Assembly: GCA_963846495.1 (NCBI GenBank)
Contig: CAWJWP010000009.1
Coordinates: 62,001-126,000 of the forward strand
Source: DASYQD01 sp963846495
Lineage (GTDB): Bacteria > Acidobacteriota > Thermoanaerobaculia > Multivoradales > JAIOJS01
Direction of reading: 5' to 3'
DNA: 64,000 bases
A program made the position numbers and the translations under genes. A model generated the notes under the pieces. That model was given only the letters and a program-made list of their open reading frames with translations. It was not told the DNA's origin and searched no databases. Positions 6,893 to 15,297 of the stretch are shown piece after piece (position 1 is the first letter of the stretch; every line of letters starts with the position of its first letter).

Positions 6893-8635
6893 CTAGCGTT
6901 CCGGCGCGAAGCTCGCGGAACCGGGGAAACGGCGGAGCAGCTCGTCCGGCGAGGCCACCGCGCGCATCTCCCTGACGACGGCGAGTGCCGCCGCGTCGGG
7001 TGCGGGGGCCCGGCCGGCGAGACAGTAGGCCGGCTGATCGCCGCGGCGGGTGACGGCGGCGCGGCCGCAGCGCGCGGCCTGGATGAACCATGCTTGGGCC
7101 GCGCATTCGTGCGCCGCCTCGTAGACGCCGCCGCAGCGGCGGACGAGCTCGGTGCGGACGAGTAACGGCGTGGCGACGGTGCCGTAGCGGCTGAAGGTCT
7201 CGGCGACGGGGGGACGATCGGCCGGCTCGGCCTTGCCTTCCATGACGGCGACGAAGTCCGCCGCGTCGAGCTCGCGGAGGGAGGACCAGGCGACCAGCGA
7301 GTCCAGCGCTCGCTCCTCCATCTCCTCGACGGCGGCGCTCACGAACGCGGCATCGACGAGCACGCCGGCGTCGAGCCAGAGCAGCATGCCGGTGCGCACC
7401 TGGGCGGCGCCGAGGTTCATCGCCGCGCCGCGCGCCCGCGCGTCCCGGCGCGCCTGCCAGACGTAGCGGCCGCCGCGACACTCCGCCAGCTTCAGGAGCT
7501 GTGGCGCCAGCCCGCAGGTGGCGAGGACGAAGTCGCAGAGCCCCGCCAGCCGCGACACGAGCCACACCGCGGCTTGCCGTTCCGCGGCGCCGTCGGCGGC
7601 GATGACGAGGGTGAGGTCGAGCGCGGAGGCCGGCGCCGTCGCGCGTTCGCCCGACGTCGAGCGCACGAGCGACGGCGCGTCGCCGCAGCTAGCCGGCGCG
7701 AGCGGCGGCAGCGCAACGGGGGAGCGGGGCGGCGCGAGCGGCGGTGGCGCGACGGCGGCGCTCGGCAGTGCGACTGGCCGTGCGCGGTCACGCTCCTCGC
7801 TCGCGGCGGCCGACGGCGGCGCACCGGGGCTCGGTCGCATCGGAAAGGAAGGCCTAGACGCCGAATCGCGGCGGTGCCGCGGCAAGGCGGAAGGGGCGCG
7901 TGCGACCGCAGGTCTCGGCGCCGGCGCACGCACGGGGGATGGCGCCGGTAACTGAACCGGCCTCGCGGGCGCCGGCAACCGCGGACCCGGCGCCGGGAGC
8001 GCCGCGAGCTCGTCGAAGGAGAGCTGCGGAAAGGCGGTGACCCGGCTGATCGCGCTCAAGTTGTAGATCTCGACGCCCCGCTGGCGCCAGGTCTCGTAAA
8101 GCCGGCGGTACTCGTCGTCGATCTGCGGCAGCGCGGCGGCCAGCGGATGGCGGCCGTCGTCGGCGAAGAAGTGGTGGTCGGTGTAGTCGACGCCGATGAC
8201 GCCGATCCGCTGCGCTCCCATGTGGAGGGCGAGGGCGATGGCGACGTAAGGGGAGTTGCGCGTGTGCGGCAGCCGGTCGGGGTCGTCGAGGTCGGTGCCG
8301 CCGCGGCGGCCGATGGTGAAGCGCACGACGTGCGGATGCGCGAGGCGCAGGTCGAGCTGGGTGAAGACGGCGCGCGCCGTGCTCTCCTCGACGTAGCGGA
8401 AGCGCCCGCGGGTGAACTGGGCGCGGGCGTTGAGCACCACCAGGTAGTCGGGCTGGAAGAGGCGGCCGACGTCGTTGACCCCGATGGTCACGAAGCGGGT
8501 CGGATCGGCGAGGGTGAGCAGCGAACGGCCGCAGCCGCAGACGAGCAGGGTCTCGCCGGCGTGGAGATCGCGGAAGCCGCGCAGCGTGTACGGCAGCGAC
8601 GGCGCGCTCGCGAGGTGGAACGACTCGGCAGCCAT
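6893..8635 (-). CDS. MptE-like / glycosyltransferase-like two-domain protein
   Basis: A 580-residue protein, last gene of the DUF6603 operon (12 bp after the previous stop). Residues ~1-205 form a Rossmann-like domain with ETLLVCGCGRSLL, IGVNDVGRLFQPDYLVVLN and IGVIGVDYTDHHFF. This resembles the MptE-like/DUF115 domains found with flagellin- and capsule-glycosylation enzymes. A long Pro/Ala/Arg-rich linker (~205-335) follows. The C-terminal part (LDLTLVIAADGAAERQAAVW, then LLWLDAGVLVDAAF) looks like a GT-A-fold glycosyltransferase, with LDAG in place of the usual DxD metal site, so catalysis is uncertain. Its position ties glycan chemistry to the operon's large proteins. Substrate unknown. 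Confidence 0.55.
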   Translation of the reverse strand: MAAESFHLASAPSLPYTLRGFRDLHAGETLLVCGCGRSLLTLADPTRFVTIGVNDVGRLFQPDYLVVLNARAQFTRGRFRYVEESTARAVFTQLDLRLAHPHVVRFTIGRRGGTDLDDPDRLPHTRNSPYVAIALALHMGAQRIGVIGVDYTDHHFFADDGRHPLAAALPQIDDEYRRLYETWRQRGVEIYNLSAISRVTAFPQLSFDELAALPAPGPRLPAPARPVQLPAPSPVRAPAPRPAVARAPSALPRHRRDSASRPSFPMRPSPGAPPSAAASEERDRARPVALPSAAVAPPPLAPPRSPVALPPLAPASCGDAPSLVRSTSGERATAPASALDLTLVIAADGAAERQAAVWLVSRLAGLCDFVLATCGLAPQLLKLAECRGGRYVWQARRDARARGAAMNLGAAQVRTGMLLWLDAGVLVDAAFVSAAVEEMEERALDSLVAWSSLRELDAADFVAVMEGKAEPADRPPVAETFSRYGTVATPLLVRTELVRRCGGVYEAAHECAAQAWFIQAARCGRAAVTRRGDQPAYCLAGRAPAPDAAALAVVREMRAVASPDELLRRFPGSASFAPER

Positions 8636-8647
8636 GCTGGGCTCCGC

Positions 8648-10180
8648 TCAAGCCGTCTGCAAGGTGGCTGTTCCCACTCCCAGAGGGTAGAAGTACGCGT
8701 AGCAATCCGCCCCGGCCGGGTCGGACTCGAAGCTGACGGCGACGGCGGTGCCGTTGGGGATCGGCAGCGTCATCATGGCGTAGTCGGTGCCCCAGTAGAT
8801 GTAGGGCTGCGGGGTCGACGCCCTCCAGGTCACCACGGTGCCGTTCGGATAGGTGCATTGCACGGTCACCACCCCCCACGGGCCGACGTCGTCGCTGGAT
8901 TCGATGCTCACGTAGCCGACGAGGAAGCCGTCGGTGTCGGCGATGAAGGTGGCGCTCGCGCTCGTCTGGTTCGGGCTGCTCAGCGACAGCACGCTGACGG
9001 GGCTTTGCAGCATGGTGGCGGCGCCGAGCAGCGACAGCCCGCCGTTGACCTCGAGGGCGGTGTGGCCCGGGTTGGGGTCGTTGATGACGACGACCGGCGG
9101 GGCGGGGGAGGCCGGAGTCCCGGTGGCCACGCCCGGTCCGTCGACGGTGAGCACGGTCGCGGGGTAGTCCTCGGAGATCGACATCTCGGTGGTGCCGAGG
9201 ACGACGAGCTGCCCGCCGGCGTCGAAGCCCGGCAGCCCGACGGTGAGCGTTCCCTTCACCTGGGTGTTGCCGAGCTGGGCGCAGGTCGCCGACGGATCGA
9301 CGGCGGGCTCGACGCCGACGCTGAGCGTGCCGGTGCTGGGGATGGTGAGCGACTGCGCCGTGACGTCGTTGGCGACGACGTCGCTGGGGACGACGGCCAC
9401 CGCGGTGCTCAGCGCGTAGCGCGCGGGCGGCACACCGGACAGGTGGCTGGGGATTTCCAATACGACCGTGAAGATGGTGTCGGCGGTGAGGTTGCCGCTG
9501 CGGAAGGAGCCGAAGCTCCCCGCCGGCGTGCCGACCGCCGGCGAGGCGTGAGCGACGCCGATTCCCGAGCTGTACACCGTGTAGTACGAGAGGTCGACGA
9601 TCGAGCTGTTCCACTGCAGGTCGACCTGCGAGCCGTGGGGCACCTGAGCCACCGGCTGGCCCTCGAAGGTGACGATCAGGCTGTCGAAGTAGAAGCCGGA
9701 GTCCATCTTGGTGACCGGGAAGGTCAACGGCTCGGCGTCGTTCTCGGTGACGGTGATGAAGGCGGTGCCGACCTGCGAGCTCACCGGGATCATCGCCAGG
9801 TAGAGCACCAGCGAGGCCCCGGCAGGCAGCTGATTGGCGAAATAGGGGCCGATCGTCCAGATCGCCGTGTCGCTGGTATTGCTGGGGGGCGTTGTCACCT
9901 GGAACGCATTGCCGTCCGGATTGTTGGCGAGATCGTCCTGGATGCCCGTCCAGTCGTCGGTGAGCGACCCCGCATCGCGTCCGATCGGCAGCGCCACCTC
10001 GATGCTCCCGAAGGTGAAGGTCTTGCCGCTGTCGTTGGTGATGGTGAGGATCAGCGTCGCGTACTGCGGGTCCGCGGGGATGGTGCTCACCGTGATGGGG
10101 TCGGGGTCGACGGCCAAGGAGTAGACCAGCTGCGGCGGCGGCGGGCTGCCGCTGGGTGCAGGCGGTAGTGGTCGGATCAT
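8648..10180 (-). CDS. Unknown beta-rich protein, paralogue B of a tandem pair
   Basis: A 510-residue protein starting MIRPLPPAPSG. No signal peptide or membrane helix is seen. The sequence is almost wholly beta-type, with many Thr, Val, Ser and Gly. An Ig-like segment lies near residues 165-260. A middle block (SLTIPSTGTLSVGVEPAVDP, GLPGFDAGGQLVVLG, VNGGLSLLGAA) looks like the repetitive stems of tail-fibre or sticky fibre proteins. The C-terminus (ADTDGFLVGYV, ending CYAYFYPLGVGTATLQTA) looks like a receptor-binding-type head, but this is pattern resemblance only. It is very close to the preceding gene, especially in the central ~130 residues, so the pair arose by tandem duplication. Function unknown. 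Confidence 0.6.
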   Translation of the reverse strand: MIRPLPPAPSGSPPPPQLVYSLAVDPDPITVSTIPADPQYATLILTITNDSGKTFTFGSIEVALPIGRDAGSLTDDWTGIQDDLANNPDGNAFQVTTPPSNTSDTAIWTIGPYFANQLPAGASLVLYLAMIPVSSQVGTAFITVTENDAEPLTFPVTKMDSGFYFDSLIVTFEGQPVAQVPHGSQVDLQWNSSIVDLSYYTVYSSGIGVAHASPAVGTPAGSFGSFRSGNLTADTIFTVVLEIPSHLSGVPPARYALSTAVAVVPSDVVANDVTAQSLTIPSTGTLSVGVEPAVDPSATCAQLGNTQVKGTLTVGLPGFDAGGQLVVLGTTEMSISEDYPATVLTVDGPGVATGTPASPAPPVVVINDPNPGHTALEVNGGLSLLGAATMLQSPVSVLSLSSPNQTSASATFIADTDGFLVGYVSIESSDDVGPWGVVTVQCTYPNGTVVTWRASTPQPYIYWGTDYAMMTLPIPNGTAVAVSFESDPAGADCYAYFYPLGVGTATLQTA

Positions 10181-10192
10181 CGTGTCGCTCCG

Positions 10193-11770
10193 TCAGGCGG
10201 TCTGCAGCGTCGCGGTCCCCTGGCCCAGCGGGAAGAAGTAGGCGTAGCAGTCCGGCGGGAACGACCACCCCGGAGGCGCCCAGAAGGTGATGGCGAAGGT
10301 GGTGCCATTGGGGATGGGCACCGTCATGGTCTCGTAGTCGCTGCCGAGCATCACTTCCCAGTTGACGAACTCGGCACCCGACGTCTGCCACGTCAACGTC
10401 GTCCCGTCCGCGTACGTGCACTCGACGGTCAGCACTCCCCAAGGCGGCTCGGCATCGAGCGAGCCGGCGGTGCCGCCGACGTAGCCGACGAAGAAGCCGT
10501 CGGTGTCGACCGCGTAGGTGAGCGTCGGGAGGCCGCCGGTCTGGCCCGGATATCCGAAGTCCGGTATCTGCAGCGGCACGGGCGACTGCATCATCGCGGC
10601 GGCGCCGAGCAGCGACAGGCCGCCGTTGACCGCGAGCGCAATGTGGCCGGGTCGGGGATCGTTGAGGACCACGACCGGTGGAGCGGGAGAGGCCGGAGTG
10701 CCGGTGGCCACGCCCGGTCCGTCGACGGTGAGCACGGTCGCGGGGTAGTCCTCGGAGATCGACATCTCGGTGACGCCGAGGACGGTGAGCTGCCCGCCGG
10801 CGTCGAAGCCCGGCAACCCGACGGTCACCGTCCCCTTCACCAGCGTGTTGCCGAGCTGCGCGCAGGTCGCCGACGGATCGACGGCGGGCTCGACGCCGAC
10901 GCTGAGCGTGCCGGTGCTGGGGATGGTGAGCGACTGCGCGGTGACGTCCTTGGCAACGACGTCGCTGGGAACGACGGCCACCGCGGTGCTGCGCGCCAGG
11001 TAGTTGGCCGCTCCCGGCAGGCTCGGGATCGTCAGCACGACGGTGAAAATGGTGTCGGCGGTGAGCGGGCCGGTCCGGAAGGATCCGTAGTCGACGGCCG
11101 GCGTGCCGCCGGAGGGCGTGCCCTGGGTCGCGCCGACCGACGACGAGTACACCGTGACGTCGGCGACGTCGAGCATCGACATGCCCCACTGCAGCTCGAC
11201 CTGCGAGCCGTAGGGCACCTGGGCCACCGGCTGGCCGGCGAGGTCGGTGACCACCAGGCTGTCGAAGTAGAAGACGAGATCGGTCTTGGTGACCGGGAAG
11301 GTCAACGGCTCGGCGTCGTTCTCGGTGACGGTGACGAGCGCCGTGCCCAGCTGCGAGCTCACCGGGATCATCGACAGCTGCAGCACCAGCGAGTCGCCGG
11401 CGAGGAGCTGGTCCGTCGAGGGGCCGTGGTCCGCGCCGGGGCGGATGGTCCAGCTGGCGTCGGTGGTGCTGCCGGCGACGGGGCCCTCGACGTGGAACCC
11501 GGGATTGTTGGCCAGGTTGGCCTGGATGCCGTGACTGGCAAGGGCCAGGCCGCCGGGCTCGTCTCCGATCGGCAGCGTGACCTCGATGCCGCTCAGCGTG
11601 AAGGCCGCGCCGCTATCGTTGGTGATGGTCAGGATGAGCGTCGCGTACTGCGGGTGCGGGTCCGGAGTCAGCACGTAGCTCACGGTGAGCGGGTCGGGAT
11701 CGACGAAGAGGGCGTAGACGAGCTGCGGCGTGCCGCCGCTGCCGCCCGCGGTGGTGATCGCCCGGATCAT
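10193..11770 (-). CDS. Unknown beta-rich protein, paralogue A of a tandem pair
   Basis: A 525-residue protein starting MIRAITTAGGSGG. The ATG at 11770 overlaps the upstream TGA (ATGA), which fixes the start and indicates translational coupling. The architecture matches its downstream paralogue: N-terminal beta domain (PQYATLILTITNDSG), the shared phrase VTENDAEPLTFPVTK, an Ig-like segment, the central block with VNGGLSLLGAA, and a C-terminal DTDGFFVGYV to ATLQTA domain. The outer domains have diverged while the core is nearly unchanged, the pattern expected of proteins with a common scaffold and different binding surfaces. No signal peptide is seen, so it is either cytoplasmic or exported by a route not visible here. 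Confidence 0.6.
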   Translation of the reverse strand: MIRAITTAGGSGGTPQLVYALFVDPDPLTVSYVLTPDPHPQYATLILTITNDSGAAFTLSGIEVTLPIGDEPGGLALASHGIQANLANNPGFHVEGPVAGSTTDASWTIRPGADHGPSTDQLLAGDSLVLQLSMIPVSSQLGTALVTVTENDAEPLTFPVTKTDLVFYFDSLVVTDLAGQPVAQVPYGSQVELQWGMSMLDVADVTVYSSSVGATQGTPSGGTPAVDYGSFRTGPLTADTIFTVVLTIPSLPGAANYLARSTAVAVVPSDVVAKDVTAQSLTIPSTGTLSVGVEPAVDPSATCAQLGNTLVKGTVTVGLPGFDAGGQLTVLGVTEMSISEDYPATVLTVDGPGVATGTPASPAPPVVVLNDPRPGHIALAVNGGLSLLGAAAMMQSPVPLQIPDFGYPGQTGGLPTLTYAVDTDGFFVGYVGGTAGSLDAEPPWGVLTVECTYADGTTLTWQTSGAEFVNWEVMLGSDYETMTVPIPNGTTFAITFWAPPGWSFPPDCYAYFFPLGQGTATLQTA

Positions 11771-14700
11771 CCGCCCTCCTCGCCGTTGCCCGGCGCCAGC
11801 GCGAGCAGGCCCCGGCGGAGGACCGGCCGCACCGACGAGAGGCGCGCGTTGGCGTTGGCCTGGGCGACGGCGTACGACGTCCACGTTCCGTCGCTGCCTT
11901 GCTCCAGCCACGACCAGGCGCCGGTCTTCGTCGGCAGCGGCATCGTCGGCGCACCGGACGTGCTCGCGTCGGTGAGGATGGTGTCGACGCGGAAGAGGAG
12001 GGACATGCGCGCCAGCGCCGCGGCGACCAGCTGCGGCGAGACCTGCACCGTCTGCACCGGCAGGATGGCGGTGGTGGCGTGCACCGCCGACCGCGGGTCC
12101 ATCAGCATGGTCACCCAGACGCCGCTGTCGCCGGCGAAGCTCAGGGTCAGGAAGTTGTTGCCGGCGCCGCCGATCGGCGCCAGGTAGGGCCCGGCCTCCG
12201 CGGCGGCGCCTTGCACGACGTTGAGCACCGAGTAGTCGTCACCGGTGTAGTAGCCGACCAGGCCGTCGGTGATCTGCTGCAGGTTGCCGAGCTCGACGGC
12301 GAACGGATAGGTCGTCACCTGGTCGACCTGCGAGGGCGACGACGGTGACACCGGTGCGTTGGGATCGCAGACGGGCGGCCCGTCGAGCTCGAGCCGCACG
12401 GAGGCGCGCACCAGGGCCAGCGGCCGGCCGGCGAGGAGCGCCAGGTTCTGGTCGAAGGCGTTGCCTTGCGGCACGATGCTGGAGACCGCGGTGTCGACGG
12501 CGGCCATCACGGTGGGGAAGGTCTCGACGCCGGTGTCGTAGAGGCCGCGCAGGAACCTGCGCAGGTGACGGTTGCGCACCGCGGGGGCGCCGGGAGCGGC
12601 CCGCCAGCACAGCACCGGGGCGCTGCCGACGCCGAGGCCGAGCTCGCCGAGGACCTGCCCGTCGGCGTCGTAGACGAGGAGCGAGTGGTCGAGGAAGTTG
12701 CTCACCACCCAGCCGCAGATCGGGTCGGCTCCGGGGTGCAGCCACACCGGTTCGGCGTCGTCCTCGGCCGACACCAGGTCGAAGGTGAGCCGCGCCGGCT
12801 GCAGCAGCCCGGGCGGGATCTGGACGAGCCCGAACTTCGGGTCGGCGGGCGTCATCTCCGGCGGCGTGGCGAAGAAGCTCTGGGAGCCTTCGTAGTCGTT
12901 GTCGATCGGCTTGATCAGCTGCCCCCACTCGTCGAGGAGCCACAAGGCGGTGAGCTGGAGGCTGCCGTTGCGCCAGGAGTTGAACGGCATGGCGGCGTTG
13001 GGCGGGTAGCCGCCGACGGTGCCGAGTAGGGAGGTGAACGGGGGCGCCTGCGCCGGATAGCCGGCATAGGGCGGGTCGGTGGGCGCGGGGAAGAGGCCGG
13101 TCTGCATCCCGAGCAGTTGCTCGTTGAAGCCGTCGAGCGCCTGGGAGAGGAGGTCCCAGGTGCCTTCCTCGGGTGGGTTGGCCGGCGACCCGACGAAGCG
13201 CAGCAGCTCCTGCAGCTCCTGCCACGACGGGCTGCCGATCTGCTGCGCGGCGGTGGTGCTGGCGAGGAAGCTCTGCAGCCGCTGCTGCACGTTGACCGCG
13301 GCGGCCGGAGTGAGGACGATCAGTCCTCCGAGCGTGGCGGGGTCGGCGGGGTTGCTGGTGAACTCCGCGGGGTCGATCTGCAGGCTCGGCGGCGGCGTGC
13401 CGACGAGCGCCGTGTAGCTCGCCTGCCAGAGCAGGAGGAGCGGGTGCCAGGGATTGGCCCCTCCCCAAGACACGGTCGACAGGGTCGATGGCGGAGTGCC
13501 GACGGCGTCCTCGGGCTCCGTCATCGCGGTGGCGATGTCGCCGGCAGTGATCCCGAGCGCCGCAGGGGCGGCGGCGGCGATCGCCGGTGCGTTGGTAGGG
13601 TCGAGGAAGAAGAGCTCGGTGAGCAGCGACGCGATCAGCTCGGTCGACCAGGGTACGCCGGCGACGTTGGAGAGGTCGAAGAGGGGCGGTAGCGTCACCG
13701 GCGCGTCCTGCAGCCTGCCGGCCGGTGGTTGGCTTCCGGCGGCGTAGAAGACGGCGCCGCCGTACCGCAGACCGCTGACGATCTCCGACTCGTTGCGGCA
13801 GACGAGCGGCACCTGCCCCGTGGCCGGGATGCCGGAGGCGCCTGCTCCGGCGAGCAGCACCACCGGGTTGTTGGGCTGCACGAACCGCGGGCGGCCGAGC
13901 CGCTTGAGCGTGCGCCCGGCCGGCAGCCCCTGCGCCGCCGCGTACGCCGCGATGCTCGCGGCGACCTCGTCCGCCGTGGTGCCGCCGGGGATCGCCCGTT
14001 GCAGCGTCGCGACCTTCGCCATAGCGGCGGCCACGGACGCGGCGACCGTGCCCGCTTGGGTGGGATCGAGCTCGTCGGTCGAGTCGGTGGGAGGTTTCTG
14101 CTGCGAGTTCCACCAGGTGAAGTACAGCCGCTCCTGGAGGTCGGCGAGCTCGCGGACCGCTTCGTCATATGCCGACTGCGCCTCGTTGAGCGCGGCGAGC
14201 ACCTGGTTCTCGTGATCGCGCTCCGCCGGGCTCGAGCTGGGGCTCCACGCTGTGGTGTGGCCGGGGCTGCCGCTGCCGTTCGGCGCGTCGGCGAGCTCCC
14301 AGGCGTAGCCGCCGGGGAAGCGCTGGAAGCCGCTCGCCTGGATCTGGTTGGCGAGCAAGGCTTGGCCGTCCGGTTGGTCGAGCAGGCGCAGCAGATCGAG
14401 CTGGAGCGCCGCCAGCAGGTCGGCCTCGACCTCCACCCCCGCTTGCCGGGCCTCCGTCGCGACCAGCGCGGTGAGGGCTTCGGCGGAGCTGTTGCCGACG
14501 GCGATCTTGACCGCGCTCGCGTCGGCCGGCGCTCCACCCGGCGGCGTCGTGTTCGTCTGCCACTCGACGCCGGTGACGAAGCCGGTGTAGAGCGAGAAGT
14601 CGGGCGCTGGCGGCGGCGTCTCGGCGACGACGGCCCAGCCGAGACCCTGCAGCACGGCATCGAGGTCGGCGGCGCCGGCGATCGGGTCGCCGGCCGGATC

Positions 14701-15275
14701 GGAGTACCAGCCGGCGACGAAGTAGCTCAGCGCGTCGACCTCGCCGCTCTTCGGTTTTCGGCAGCGTGTCGACCATCGAGAAGACGTTGTTGCAGAACGG
14801 CTGGAAGAAGGCGAAGGCGGGAGTACCGGTGCTCATCGCGGTGAGGAAGAGCTGAGCCGGCGACGACGGCTCGCTCCAGGTCTGGCCGGGCTCGAGCGGC
14901 ACGCTGAGACCGATGGCGCGCGCCGGGAAGACGGGAGGGGGTGGGTAGAGCGAGCCGAGGCGGTTCTCGGTGTCGCTCTCGACGATCCAGGCGCCGTCTG
15001 CGGGGCCGCCGTAGCGCACGATCAGCCAGCGGTTGGGGACGAGCCGCCCATCGAGCAGCGCGTCGGGGAGCCGCCACTTGAGGTAGACGCCGGGCATGCG
15101 GCGGCGTGAGCGGTGCGTTCGGCGAGACGAACGACGGCTCCATGTTCTCGAAGTCGGTGTACTTGGCGCCGTACGCCATCTGCAGGAACAGGAACGTGTT
15201 GGGGTCGTTGGTGACGCCGTTGTTCACCAACGCCTCGACGACGATGGGGACGAGCAGGGGGGTGGGCGGCGACAC
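11767..15275 (-). CDS. Large unknown protein (~1,170 aa), two apparent frameshifts
   Basis: Three frames join into one protein. It starts at GTG 15275 (VSPPTPLLVPIVVEAL) with GGGAGAA just upstream. It shifts near 15100, where FVSPNAPLTP continues as GVYLKWRLPDALLDGRL, and again near 14750, where FSMVDTLPK continues as KSGEVDALSYFVAGWYSDPA. From there the frame is open to the stop at 11767. Both shifts fall in short GC or T/A runs and are more likely consensus errors than real breaks. The protein is mixed alpha/beta with a coiled region around 14140-14210 (ALNEAQSAYDEAVRELADLQ). It has no signal peptide, no membrane helix and no motif I recognise. It overlaps the next gene by 4 bp. Confidence 0.55.
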
Positions 15276-15297
15276 GGTGGTTCTCCCGGTGGTGGCG

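Noticed and set aside
8147..10168. A 673-codon plus-strand open frame
   Set aside because: It is antisense to the two beta-rich paralogues; the translation is Arg/Glu/Gly-rich shadow sequence typical of the complement of GC-rich coding DNA, with no ribosome binding site.
7854..11189. A 1,111-codon minus-strand open frame
   Set aside because: Out-of-frame reading across three real minus-strand genes; it contains their motifs only as frameshifted Arg/His-rich text.
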